Positions 31,627 through 40,259 of a DNA stretch of 64,000 nucleotides are shown piece after piece. The position numbers were made by a program, and so were the translations under genes. The stretch is from PKWO01 sp036384915 (GTDB lineage: Bacteria; Pseudomonadota; Gammaproteobacteria; Burkholderiales; Burkholderiaceae_D), in NCBI GenBank assembly GCA_036384915.1, contig DASVLJ010000044.1:62001-126000 (forward strand). Reading direction: 5' to 3'. The notes under the pieces were generated by a model that saw only the letters and a program-made list of their open reading frames with translations, was not told where the DNA came from and did not search any database. The number at the start of each line of letters is the position of its first letter. Positions within the stretch are counted from its first letter, which is position 1.

Positions 31627-31739
31627 TCCTACATCATAGCGCTTGCGCCTCGCTTGAGAAAGTCCAACCGATAAAACGATATGGCATTGCCGCAATGAAA
31701 ATGCGGCAGCCATCGGCATGGCGCGTTACCTGAAACCCG

Positions 31740-34046
31740 TCAGTGTGGCGAGCGCGCCTGCGCTTCGGCTTCAAGCGCAGCCTTGACGTCCGCCATCACG
31801 CTGTCCCAATCGCCCAATGCCGGTTGACGGAACAGGCGCATGCCCGGGTACCATGGGCTGTCGGTACGATCGCGCAGCCAGCGCCAGCAGGTGTTGTAGC
31901 GGTTCAGCAGCCAGACCGGCTTGCCGATCGCACCCGCCAAATGGGCCGTTGAGGTGTCGGCGCAAATGGCCAGGTCGAGTTGCTCTACCAGGGCCGCCGT
32001 CTCCTGGAAATCGAACAAGTCGCCGGTGTGGTCGATGACTTGCGGCGCGTTCGTCAACTGGGCTGCCGCGTCGCGCCCGACCTGCAGGCTGTAGAACTCT
32101 ACGCCCGGTACATCGAGCAGGGGACGAAATTGGTCGAAATGCAGGCTGCGCATGCGATCGATCAACGCGACTTCGGGCTGTTCCTTGCGCGGTTCGCCGG
32201 CCCACACCAGGCCCACGCGGAATTTGTTGTGCGGCCCAAGTTTGTCGCGCCAGTGCCCAATGCGCGCGGGCGCCGCCTTGAGATAAGGAATCTCGGCCGG
32301 AATGGTGTCGAGATCGGTGCCCACTATGCCGGGCACGGAAAGCATGGGGCACAGGTAATCGAAGGGCGGAAGGTCGTCGTCCGTCGAGAACACGCGCGAA
32401 ACGCCGGGGCAACTGGACAATAGCAGCGTCAGGGACGGCGGCACCCTGATCCAGACCGTGGCGCCGCGCTGCGCCAGCAAGCTCGCGTAGCGCACGAACT
32501 GCAAGGTGTCGCCCAGCCCCTGTTCTGCATACAGCAGCAAGGTCTTGCCTGCCGGATCCATACCGGTTTGCCAATGCGGCTGTGCAGAGTCGAGTTTGAC
32601 CATCCCATTATTCAACTGCCAACGGTATTCGAAATCGCGCCAACCCTCGGCAAAGCGACCAAGGGTCAGCAGGGCGATGCCATGGTTGCAGCGCGCTTCC
32701 GGTATGGTCGGCGCGACGGCAAAAATGCGCTCAAGAAGCAGTATCGATTCCTCGATCTGCATCAAATCCATCTTGATTGCCGCAATGCCGAGCAGCGATC
32801 CCGTCTGGCGCGGATCGATCGCCAAGGCTTGCTCGTAATGCCGGATCGCCTGCGCGAACCGCTCCAGCTTTTCGGCGACTGCGGCGCGCCGTCCCAGCGC
32901 CTCAATCGAGACGCCCATGTTGTAGTGGGTCAAGGCGGTATGCGGAGCAAGGGGAGGCGCAATGTGGAGTGCTCTATCGAGCCAGTTGATCGACTCTGCG
33001 AATTTCTGGCGCCCTTGCAGCAGGACCGCGAGATTGTTGAGCGCCGTGATGTTGTCGGGCTCACTGGCGAGCGCATTGCGCAAGCATGCCTCGGCGTCGG
33101 CAGTTTGCCGAAGGTGTTGCCATATCGAGCCGAGCTGAATATGTGCATCGGCAAACTCCGGGGCGGCGGCGAGCGCCAGCCGGCATTGCTCTATTGCCTG
33201 ATCGGTCCGGCCCAGCGCAAACAGCGCATTGGCGAGATTGACGCGGGCGTGCACCATGCCGGGGGCGAGCGCCAGGGCGCGCTCGAAGTCGCCACACGCG
33301 CCCGCGTGATCGCCGCAACGCTGGCGCGCCAGACCGAGGTTATTGTGCGCCTCGGCCGACTCCGGAACCAGCCGCACCAGTTGCTCGTGGATGGCGCGCG
33401 TCTCGTCGGCCCGGGCCGGGTCGTTCAGCTTGATCAATGCCAGGCCGAGGTTGTTCAGCAGGGCAGGAGAGTCCGGGGCGCCGGACTGCGCGTTGTGGAA
33501 TGCGGCAATGGCGGCTTCGTATTGCCCCTGCTCGTGACGCAGATTGCCCAGGTAGAAATGCAATTGTGTGCTGCCGGGATGCCGTGCCAAGCCATGTTCC
33601 GCCACCGCCACGGCATCGGCCAGGCGCCCTTGCTGCGCGAGCAGGGCGCAAAGCTCAAGGCTGGCGGCTTCCAGCGCCGGGTCGATCTCCAGCGCGCGGC
33701 GATAGCGCCGTTCCGCTTCGTCCAGGCGGCCTGCTTCGACGGCCAGCGCCGCACTTAGGTAATGGGCGTCGGCTTGCGCGTCATCGAGCCCATGCGAGCG
33801 GCGCAAGGCTTCCGCCGCCTCGGCGGAACGGCCTTGGCGATGCAAGGCGTAAGCCAGATTGGTATGAGCCGATGCGAATCCCGGATCGGCGGCGATGGCG
33901 GCTCGGTAGCGCGCTTCCGCCGCCTGATGGTCGCCTTGGCCGAGCAAGGCGTCTCCAAGGCCTTTTTGCTCCCGCGCTTGAGGCTTTGACGGCGCAGGCA
34001 AGTTATCGGCGCGGCCGAACCAGCGTTGTAGCAAGGATTTGCTCAT
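31740..34046 (-). CDS. TPR protein with GT9/GT41-like glycosyltransferase domain
   Basis: The 768-residue protein begins with about twelve tandem TPR motifs (for example HAARAxxx-type repeats seen as AAEARYRAAIAADPGFASAH, NLGLALIKLND, LANALFALGRTDQAIEQCRLALAAAPEF). From about residue 480 a glycosyltransferase-like domain follows: GWRDFEYRW, TLLLYAEQGLGDTLQFVRYA, FRVGLVWAGEP and the C-terminal LAICADTSTAHLAGAIGKPVWLLN, as in ADP-heptose transferase/O-GlcNAc transferase relatives. Such proteins glycosylate or handle surface proteins such as flagellin or pilin, but the substrate here is unknown. The start at 34046 or 34055 is uncertain. Confidence 0.85.
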   Translation of the reverse strand: MSKSLLQRWFGRADNLPAPSKPQAREQKGLGDALLGQGDHQAAEARYRAAIAADPGFASAHTNLAYALHRQGRSAEAAEALRRSHGLDDAQADAHYLSAALAVEAGRLDEAERRYRRALEIDPALEAASLELCALLAQQGRLADAVAVAEHGLARHPGSTQLHFYLGNLRHEQGQYEAAIAAFHNAQSGAPDSPALLNNLGLALIKLNDPARADETRAIHEQLVRLVPESAEAHNNLGLARQRCGDHAGACGDFERALALAPGMVHARVNLANALFALGRTDQAIEQCRLALAAAPEFADAHIQLGSIWQHLRQTADAEACLRNALASEPDNITALNNLAVLLQGRQKFAESINWLDRALHIAPPLAPHTALTHYNMGVSIEALGRRAAVAEKLERFAQAIRHYEQALAIDPRQTGSLLGIAAIKMDLMQIEESILLLERIFAVAPTIPEARCNHGIALLTLGRFAEGWRDFEYRWQLNNGMVKLDSAQPHWQTGMDPAGKTLLLYAEQGLGDTLQFVRYASLLAQRGATVWIRVPPSLTLLLSSCPGVSRVFSTDDDLPPFDYLCPMLSVPGIVGTDLDTIPAEIPYLKAAPARIGHWRDKLGPHNKFRVGLVWAGEPRKEQPEVALIDRMRSLHFDQFRPLLDVPGVEFYSLQVGRDAAAQLTNAPQVIDHTGDLFDFQETAALVEQLDLAICADTSTAHLAGAIGKPVWLLNRYNTCWRWLRDRTDSPWYPGMRLFRQPALGDWDSVMADVKAALEAEAQARSPH

Positions 34047-34104
34047 GGGAAGCACATTCTAATGCAAGTCCCGGCGGCGTATTGCCGGACCGGCATTGCA
34101 GCTG

Positions 34105-35649
34105 TCATTTCGCCACGCGCTTGAAGTCGGCAAAACGAAAGCCCATGAGCAAGAGGGCGGCGAAATACACGATGGCGCAAGCGGCAAGCACCAGCGCCAG
34201 TGCGGCCATGCGCTCGAAAATGTGCGCCCGCAAGCCGACCCAGTCGAATTGCCGTTCCAGCCACAAGGCCGTGCCTGCCATCAAGGCCAGCGCACCGGCC
34301 AGCCGCACGAAGAAGAGGACCCAGCCCGGATGGGGCGTGTAGATGTTTTTGTGCCGCAAGCCCCAGTAGAGGAAAGAGGCATTCAGACAGGCGCCGAGTC
34401 CGATCGAGAGCGCCAGGCCCGCATGCTGGTACAGATGGACGAACAGCAGGTTCATTGCCTGCGTTGCGGCCAGCACGATGAGCGCGATCTTGACCGGGGT
34501 TCGGATGTCTTGCTTGGCGTAAAAGCCCGGCGCCAGGATCTTGACCACGATCAAGCCGATCAAGCCGATGCCGTAGGCGATCACGGCATTGCTGGTCATG
34601 GCCACCGATTCGGAATCGAATTTGCCATAGTGAAAAAGCGTGGCTGTCATCGGCACCGAGAGCGTGGCCAGGCCGACGGCCGCCGGCATGGCCAGCAGGA
34701 AAGAGAGGCGCAAACCCCAGTCGAGCAGGGCGGAATATTCTTCCGTGTTGCCTTCCGAACTGGCCTTCGATAGATTGGGCAGGAGGATGGTGCCCAGTGC
34801 CACGCCCAGCATGGCGGTGGGGAACTCCATCAGCCGGTCAGCATAGGTGAGCCAGGTTACGCTTTTTGCCTGCAGGTGCGAGGCGATGTTGGTGTTGATG
34901 ACGAGGCTGATCTGCGCCACGGATACCGCGGCAATCGCCGGCACCATCTGGCGCAACACGCGGCGCACGCCCGGGTCGGTCAGGGCGAAGCGCGGGTTCC
35001 ACGAGACGTGCGGCAGCATGCCGATCTTGACCAGCGCCGGCACCTGGATCGCGAGCTGGAGCACGCCGCCGACGAACACCGCGATAGCCATTGCATAGAT
35101 CGGCGTTTTCATGAAGGGCACGAGGAACAGCGAGGCCAGAATGGAGCAGATATTCAACAGCACCGGCGTGAATGCGGGAATCTTGAATTCGCGCCAGGTA
35201 TTCAAAATGCCGCCGGCCAGGGCCACGAGGGACATGAAGCCGATGTAGGGAAACATCATGCGCGTCATGACGACGGTGATGTCGAAGGTATAGCCTTCCA
35301 GGCCGCTGGCGGTGAAGTAGACCACCGCCGGCGCGAACACGATGCCGGCCAGCGTGGTGAGGGTCAGCGCCCAGGTCAGCACGGTGGCGACATGGTCGAC
35401 CATCAGGTGCGTGGCGCGGTCGCCCTTTTGCGTCTTGTATTCGGCCAAAATTGGCACGAAAGCTTGCGAGAATGCGCCTTCGGCAAACAGCCGGCGCAGC
35501 AGATTGGGGATGCGGAAAGCGACGTTGAAGGCGTCGGTGGCGGCCGAGGCGCCGAAGGCGCGCGCGATCAGCACTTCGCGCAACAGGCCGGTAACGCGCG
35601 ACAACATGGTCATGCCGGAGATCGCGGCCAGCGTTTTATGCAAGTTCAT
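34105..35649 (-). CDS. murJ: lipid II flippase MurJ
   Basis: A 514-residue polytopic protein with about 14 hydrophobic helices. The N-terminus MNLHKTLAAISGMTMLSRVTGLLREVLIARAFGASAATDAFNVAFRIPNLLRRLFAEGAFSQAFVPI matches MurJ/MviN, including RE and the acidic DAF motif. It flips lipid II for peptidoglycan synthesis. It is divergent from rpsT, a common arrangement in Proteobacteria. The TPR-glycosyltransferase follows 58 bases downstream. The start is fixed by the family N-terminus. Confidence 0.96.
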   Translation of the reverse strand: MNLHKTLAAISGMTMLSRVTGLLREVLIARAFGASAATDAFNVAFRIPNLLRRLFAEGAFSQAFVPILAEYKTQKGDRATHLMVDHVATVLTWALTLTTLAGIVFAPAVVYFTASGLEGYTFDITVVMTRMMFPYIGFMSLVALAGGILNTWREFKIPAFTPVLLNICSILASLFLVPFMKTPIYAMAIAVFVGGVLQLAIQVPALVKIGMLPHVSWNPRFALTDPGVRRVLRQMVPAIAAVSVAQISLVINTNIASHLQAKSVTWLTYADRLMEFPTAMLGVALGTILLPNLSKASSEGNTEEYSALLDWGLRLSFLLAMPAAVGLATLSVPMTATLFHYGKFDSESVAMTSNAVIAYGIGLIGLIVVKILAPGFYAKQDIRTPVKIALIVLAATQAMNLLFVHLYQHAGLALSIGLGACLNASFLYWGLRHKNIYTPHPGWVLFFVRLAGALALMAGTALWLERQFDWVGLRAHIFERMAALALVLAACAIVYFAALLLMGFRFADFKRVAK

Positions 35650-35797
35650 GGGCGTGGATTATAGCGGGGCAGGCTGGAAAGAATACGCGCAGCGCATGAA
35701 TTCATTGTGCGTTTGTTATGAAGCCGGCGCAAAACCGCCCTGATATCGGCTGGCTAGCGTCAATCATGCTCCGCAACAATCCTTCTCGCATTCCCTC

Positions 35798-35826
35798 TTG
35801 CTAAGAGTGACGAACCTGGCTATAAT
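35798..35826 (+). promoter_or_regulatory. sigma-70 promoter of rpsT
   Basis: TTGCTA (35798-35803) and TATAAT (35821-35826) are spaced 17 bases apart, close to consensus. Transcription would start near 35833, giving an approximately 80-base leader before the rpsT ATG at 35914. Confidence 0.75.
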
Positions 35827-35913
35827 CAGTGGCTTCACAGAATTTTGTACTAACCTTGCGATCCGACAAGTAGTTTTTCGGGGCGCATTTTGACCCCGTT
35901 TTAGGAAATTTTC

Positions 35914-36177
35914 ATGGCAAATACCGCACAAGCCCGTAAGCGTGCTCGTCAAGCAGTTCAGCAAAACGCTCACAATTCGTCCCTGCGTTCGACCCTGCGC
36001 ACCGCGATCAAGGCCGTCCGTAAGGCAATCGAAGGTGGCGACAAGGCTGCTGCGACGCAAGTCTTCACGGCTTCGGTTTCGACGATCGACCGCATCGCCG
36101 ACAAGAAGATCATCCACAAGAACAAGGCCGCTCGCCACAAGAGCCGCCTGGCTGCTGCCCTGAAGGCGCTGGCTTAA
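35914..36177 (+). CDS. rpsT: 30S ribosomal protein S20
   Basis: An 87-residue basic protein, MANTAQARKRARQAVQQNAH at the start and KNKAARHKSRLAAALKAL at the end, as in all bacterial S20. It is monocistronic with a strong promoter upstream and an intrinsic terminator 50 bases downstream, and is divergent from murJ. It binds the 5' domain of 16S rRNA. E. coli S20 controls its own translation; the 80-base leader here could allow the same, but no specific structure was recognised. Confidence 0.97.
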   Translation: MANTAQARKRARQAVQQNAHNSSLRSTLRTAIKAVRKAIEGGDKAAATQVFTASVSTIDRIADKKIIHKNKAARHKSRLAAALKALA

Positions 36178-36226
36178 TCGTTCTTCCTCCTGGCCGCTTC
36201 TGCCGGCCGGGTTGCGATGTTCAAAT

Positions 36227-36260
36227 AAAAACCCGCATGGTGCGAGCCATGCGGGTTTTT
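36227..36260 (+). terminator. intrinsic terminator of rpsT
   Basis: CCCGCATGG (36232-36240) pairs perfectly with CCATGCGGG (36247-36255) around a six-base loop, flanked by A5 and T5. Confidence 0.93.
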
Positions 36261-36349
36261 GTCGCTTGTCGGTGCCAATTCTCACATCTTGCCCTACCGA
36301 AAGACTTGTGCCCTTGAAGTGCCGCAGACTAAGTAAGTGTAAAATTTGC

Positions 36350-36378
36350 ATGACAATTTTAGTTCTAACTTTTACAAT
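36350..36378 (+). promoter_or_regulatory. sigma-70-like promoter of DUF4214 gene
   Basis: ATGACA (36350-36355) and TACAAT (36373-36378) lie 17 bases apart; the expected start is near 36385, 47 bases before the ATG at 36432. Confidence 0.6.
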
Positions 36379-36431
36379 GTTGCCCGGAGAGTCGTCTTAT
36401 GAAAATGCATTGAGAAGATTGCGAGGATTTT

Positions 36432-37697
36432 ATGCAGTTCAACCGTTTGCGCACGTTTTTATGTTTTGGCTTTAGTGTCATTCTTGCCGCCTGTGGCGGC
36501 GATAGCGGCAATCAAACCGCCAACACTGGCGAGAAGGCAGCAATACGCCAAAAAGCGGCGGCAGCCAGCTATAACGATACCGTTCAGGAGTTGTATATCG
36601 CCTACTTCGGACGACCGGCAGATCCGACCGGCCTGGCCAATTTTGAGGCAATCCTGCAGGCAATAAATGCCCCAAGCGATCTTCCTAGTTTAAGTGCTGC
36701 CTATGGACGCAATCCAGGGTTCAAGTCGTTAATCGATAGTTTCGGTAATAGCGCGGAATCGAACACCCTTTATGGCGGCAGCACGACCGGTGCATTCGTC
36801 ACCGCAATTTTCAAGAATGTCCTGGGACGTGCGCCCGCTTCGGCCGGCCTGAGCTATTGGACGAATGCGATCGACAATCAAGGACTTTCGAAGGGCAACG
36901 CTGCCGCATCCATCATGGCAGGCGCGCTCACCAACACTACCGCAGCCGGGCTGGTGGACGCACAAACGATCAAGAATAAGGTGAGCGTGGCGACTAGCTT
37001 CACCGCAGGGTTAAGCGCAAACCCCGGCGTTTATGCCGGCCAAACCGCCGCGGCCACAGCCCGAAACATGCTGACACAGGTATCGAGCACGACTGTCGCC
37101 AGCGATTTTCAATCCACCGTCACGACAACGATTGCCGACCTCACGGCGACGGCAGCGGCGGAAAATACCGCGACAATGACCCTGGGCACAACCACGCCGA
37201 CGTCGCCCTATGTCATCACGGGGGCATTTAATGCCAACTTGAGCAATTGCTTCAATACCGACTTGCCTGGATGCGGATTTACGCCAGCCGGTGCTGCCTG
37301 CGAATACAAAGTCACGAGTACTGGCGCTCGCTACATTGCCGTGGTCGGTCTCTCATGGCAAGATGCGAAAGGCAATAACCTGTCATTGAATTTGATTAGT
37401 CTGAATGGCGGGCAATCCCCTTTCGTTGTCGGGCAACCGATTGGCAGCACCACTACAACTTTCCCCAATGGCAGCGCCAACGTCATTTTCGTGGACTCAT
37501 ATGGCGAATCCCTGGGCGTTGGAGGCTTTGCCTCCGGGACGATAACTGCCACCGCCGTGGGGCCGACCGGCATGACTTTGTCCTTTGATAATTTTACTGC
37601 CAAATTTACCGGAACAACCTCGTCCCAAGACGGCACGCAAGTCTTGAATGGGACGGCGCAATTCATTTGCGATCCCACCAAGTCACAGTCGTTATAA
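36432..37697 (+). CDS. DUF4214-domain lipoprotein
   Basis: The 421-residue precursor has a lipoprotein signal (FLCFGFSVILAACGGDSGN, lipobox LAAC with Cys21). The DUF4214 part follows: YNDTVQELYIAYFGRPADPTGLANFEAIL and the second repeat VTAIFKNVLGRAPASAGLSYWTNAI. DUF4214 repeats occur in S-layer and secreted surface proteins of Burkholderiales. The last 170 residues are Thr/Gly/Asn-rich and strand-forming, with a cysteine cluster LSNCFNTDLPGCGFTPAGAACEYK that may form two disulfides. The ribosome site GAGGA precedes the ATG. GC content is somewhat below the neighbours. It is likely displayed on the outer membrane; no function is known. Confidence 0.82.
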   Translation: MQFNRLRTFLCFGFSVILAACGGDSGNQTANTGEKAAIRQKAAAASYNDTVQELYIAYFGRPADPTGLANFEAILQAINAPSDLPSLSAAYGRNPGFKSLIDSFGNSAESNTLYGGSTTGAFVTAIFKNVLGRAPASAGLSYWTNAIDNQGLSKGNAAASIMAGALTNTTAAGLVDAQTIKNKVSVATSFTAGLSANPGVYAGQTAAATARNMLTQVSSTTVASDFQSTVTTTIADLTATAAAENTATMTLGTTTPTSPYVITGAFNANLSNCFNTDLPGCGFTPAGAACEYKVTSTGARYIAVVGLSWQDAKGNNLSLNLISLNGGQSPFVVGQPIGSTTTTFPNGSANVIFVDSYGESLGVGGFASGTITATAVGPTGMTLSFDNFTAKFTGTTSSQDGTQVLNGTAQFICDPTKSQSL

Positions 37698-37995
37698 GTC
37701 CGTCGCTTGAGCGTCTACTTCAGAAGAAGCTATTCGGCAATCCTTAACCGATTGCCGAAGCTGCTGGTGAAGAATCGACTGAACGACTGAACGACTGAAG
37801 GGGCGGTTGCCTTGACGGCGCGGCTGGCTGTCCACCCACGGTTGCCGTGGAACAGATGTGCAGTGCTTGCCAAGGCTGTCAATGCGGAGGACGCGGCGTT
37901 CGCAATGTGCCGCGAGCAACGCGTAATTGAGAGGCCGACAGGCGGCTGGTCGCTTCGCCTGGCGACGACAATGTCCTTGCTGGCGAATTACTGCC
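37698..37995. other. intergenic region with 8-base tandem repeat
   Basis: About 300 bases between the DUF4214 gene and the convergent DUF192 gene. It holds CGACTGAA three times in tandem at 37776-37799. No open frame with family likeness and no clear terminator was seen. Confidence 0.5.
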
Positions 37996-38451
37996 TCATT
38001 TCACCCCAGGTAAACCCTCAACCTTCACGCCCGGCTTCAAGTGATTTTGCTTGAACCAGCCGGCATTCATTTCCAGGGCAAACGGCACATCCCTGCTCGC
38101 ACAATGCGAGTCGTCGGTCTGTGCCTGCATTTCCTCGATATTGACGATCTTGCCGTCGGCGCCGATGAAGGCGACCGATAGGGGGATCAGCGTGTTGCGC
38201 ATCCACATGCAGACGCTTTGCGGTTTCTGGAACAGGAACACCATACCGTCGTTCTGCCCCAGGCTCTTGCGGAACATCAGGCCTTGCTCGCGCTGGCCCG
38301 GCGTGGCGGCCACTTCGGCATGGACGATGTTGATGCCGATCACTAGCTTGGTTTGGCCGAAGGTTTCACCCTGTTGCGCGAAGGCGTTGGGGCCGAGGAT
38401 GGCAAGGAAACTGAAGAGACTTGCTGCGGCCAGGGGGCGGATGCGGTTCAT
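37996..38451 (-). CDS. DUF192 family secreted protein
   Basis: A 151-residue precursor with signal peptide (RPLAAASLFSFLAILGPNAFAQ) and the DUF192 core: HAEVAATPGQREQGLMFRKSLGQNDGMVFLFQKPQSVCMWMRNTLIPLSVAFIGADGKIVNIEEM. Two cysteines, in SVCMWM and DSHCAS, may pair. The family is widespread and its function is not defined. The start at 38451 begins the signal peptide; 48 upstream codons in the same frame look like noise. It converges with the DUF4214 gene. Confidence 0.88.
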   Translation of the reverse strand: MNRIRPLAAASLFSFLAILGPNAFAQQGETFGQTKLVIGINIVHAEVAATPGQREQGLMFRKSLGQNDGMVFLFQKPQSVCMWMRNTLIPLSVAFIGADGKIVNIEEMQAQTDDSHCASRDVPFALEMNAGWFKQNHLKPGVKVEGLPGVK

Positions 38452-38539
38452 GTCTGGGGACGCCGAGGGGGAAAGCGAAAGATCATAGACCAAAGGCGGA
38501 AAAACGAAAAGGGCGGGAATGGCGGCCCTTGAAAACAAA

Positions 38540-38565
38540 AAAAGGGCAGACGACTCTGCCCTTTT
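38540..38565 (-). terminator. intrinsic terminator after small Lys-rich protein gene
   Basis: GGGCAGA (38544-38550) pairs with TCTGCCC (38555-38561), with A and T runs on either side, 35-60 bases downstream of the minus-strand gene 38599-38808. Confidence 0.8.
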
Positions 38566-38598
38566 GGCTGCGGCAGCCCTAGCGGGGCTGCGCAAGCA

Positions 38599-38808
38599 TT
38601 ACTTCGATGCAGCCGAAGCGGCAGCCGAAGCTTCCGCGGCAGCTTTCTTCTTCTTGCTCATCTTCTTCTTGGCGGGCTTGGCCGAAGCTTCAGCCGAAGC
38701 AGCAGCAGGAGCGGCCGATGCGGAAGCCGAGGCCGATGCCGGAGCGTCAGCAGCGAAAGCGGAAGCAGCGAACAGGCCAGCGATCAAGGCAGCGATCAGT
38801 TTTTTCAT
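38599..38808 (-). CDS. small secreted Ala/Ser/Lys-rich protein
   Basis: A 69-residue precursor: signal MKKLIAALIAGLFAASAFAA, then a mature chain of about 50 residues made almost wholly of Ala, Ser, Pro, Lys and Glu with the basic block KPAKKKMSKKKKAAAEAS. There is no fold-forming hydrophobic core. It has its own terminator. The next gene on the same strand (38994-39257) has almost the same signal peptide and the same style of mature chain, so the two are paralogues. The basic block recalls histone H1-like low-complexity proteins, but the export signal places it in the periplasm or outside. Confidence 0.75.
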   Translation of the reverse strand: MKKLIAALIAGLFAASAFAADAPASASASASAAPAAASAEASAKPAKKKMSKKKKAAAEASAAASAASK

Positions 38809-38950
38809 TTTGACGTCTCTCTAACAGGTGGTTGATGGAAGCTCGATTCGGAGTTGTTCCGGAATCACGTCTATTAACGAGCCGGAATTTTGCGCGGTTG
38901 ACAGGATTTTTGAAAAAATTACAGAACAATGAAAATAACGTGTGGCAATG

Positions 38951-38972
38951 AAAAAGGGAGGCTGCGCCTCCC
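38951..38972 (-). terminator. intrinsic terminator after second Lys-rich protein gene
   Basis: GGGAGGC (38956-38962) pairs with GCCTCCC (38966-38972) around TGC; read on the minus strand the hairpin is followed by five T. Confidence 0.8.
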
Positions 38973-38993
38973 TCCCGGGCTTGCCGGTCTCGA

Positions 38994-39257
38994 TTACTTC
39001 GACGGAGCCGGGGTGGTGTCGCCCATCGAATCGGACGAAGCGGAAGAATCGGTCGCCTTCTTGGACTTCTTGCCGCTCTTCTTCTTGCTCGATTTCTTCT
39101 CCGATTTCATGGACTTGGCCGGCTTGGCCGAACTGTCCGACGATGACATGGAGGAGGCGGCCGGCGAAGACGGCGACGTGTCGGTTGTGGCCGGAGCCTG
39201 GGCGAAAGCGGAAGCGGCGAACAGGCCGGCAACGAGAGTGGCGATCAGTTTTTTCAT
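38994..39257 (-). CDS. small secreted Ser/Lys/Ala-rich protein, paralogue
   Basis: An 87-residue precursor with signal MKKLIATLVAGLFAASAFAQ, 17 of 20 residues equal to the neighbouring paralogue's signal. The mature chain has a Ser/Thr/Pro part (TTDTSPSSPAASSMSSSD), a strongly basic middle (KSEKKSSKKKSGKKSKK) and a Ser/Asp end. The start at 39257 begins the signal. Its own promoter is expected in the AT-rich 39258-39360 gap. The basic chain could bind nucleic acid or acidic polysaccharide at the surface; this is conjecture. Confidence 0.75.
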   Translation of the reverse strand: MKKLIATLVAGLFAASAFAQAPATTDTSPSSPAASSMSSSDSSAKPAKSMKSEKKSSKKKSGKKSKKATDSSASSDSMGDTTPAPSK

Positions 39258-39364
39258 GTTCAATCCTTTGCGTAGTGGAAAAAGCAATGATTCAGACGAA
39301 TCATTTCGAATAACGGCCCGCCCACGCATTGGTTGACGAAAAACTTAATCTTTTTATATTCATT

Positions 39365-39922
39365 TCATTGCCATTCCGATATTGAAACCTCGCGCCATTC
39401 GCCTGGCAGCAAGGGATGGGTTTCCAGCGAGAATGAGCCGATGGCAAGGCGCACCAGCCGCAACGTGGGCAGGCCGACAGCCGCCGTCATGCGTCGCACC
39501 TGGCGATTCTTGCCTTCGGAAATGGTCAACGCCAGCCAGCTGGTTGGCGTGTTGGCGCGAAAGCGGATCGGCGGGGTGCGCGGCCACAGCCATTCCGGCT
39601 CGGCGATCCGGCGCGCGTGACAGGGCAGGGTGGTGAAATCACCCAGGTCGAGCGGGGCGGACAAGCGGGCGACGGCATCGTGTCCGGCTTGCCCTTCGAC
39701 TTGCACGATATAGGTCTTGGGCTGCTTTTTCTTCGGATGGCTGATGGCGTGCTGCAGCTTGCCGTCGTCGGTCAACAGCACCAGGCCTTCGCTGTCGGCG
39801 TCGAGCCGGCCGGCCGGGTAGATATCGGGAATGTCGAGATAGTCCGCCAGCGTCTGGCGCGAAGGATGGGCCGAAAACTGGCACATCACGTCATAAGGCT
39901 TGTTGAACAGGATCAAGGGCAT
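39365..39922 (-). CDS. rluE: 23S rRNA pseudouridine synthase RluE-like
   Basis: The 185-residue protein lacks an S4 domain and has the RsuA-family core: ILFNKPYDVMCQFSAH, GRLDADSEGLVLLTDDGKL with the catalytic Asp in GRLD, KTYIVQVEGQ and EGKNRQVRRMTAAVGLPTLRLVRLAIG. Length and absence of S4 fit RluE, which modifies U2457 of 23S rRNA. It stands alone, its promoter in the 39923-40000 stretch. Confidence 0.88.
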   Translation of the reverse strand: MPLILFNKPYDVMCQFSAHPSRQTLADYLDIPDIYPAGRLDADSEGLVLLTDDGKLQHAISHPKKKQPKTYIVQVEGQAGHDAVARLSAPLDLGDFTTLPCHARRIAEPEWLWPRTPPIRFRANTPTSWLALTISEGKNRQVRRMTAAVGLPTLRLVRLAIGSFSLETHPLLPGEWREVSISEWQ

Positions 39923-40259
39923 GGGGCGATTTTAACCGGCTTTGCCGGCCCGATCCCGCCGGTTGGGCGGTGTTGCCGCAAAATCGGGCAATGGCAAGGT
40001 TTTCGTCGCGTCCACGGCACCGGTGCAGTGCTGCAAAGCCATGGCATACAGTAAAATATTAGTGCATAATACGAAATATGGTCTTATGTCTTATATAAGA
40101 GCTTGCGCGGGCGGATCGTTTTGACCGCTTGCGCACCTGCCGATTTTTCCGGGACGGATTAAGATAGCGTTTTTGCGGCACGCATTTGCCATATTTTTGC
40201 CGCCGTCCTGCAGATCGACCCAACCCTTTTTATTCATTTTCCGCTTACCGGAGACCACG

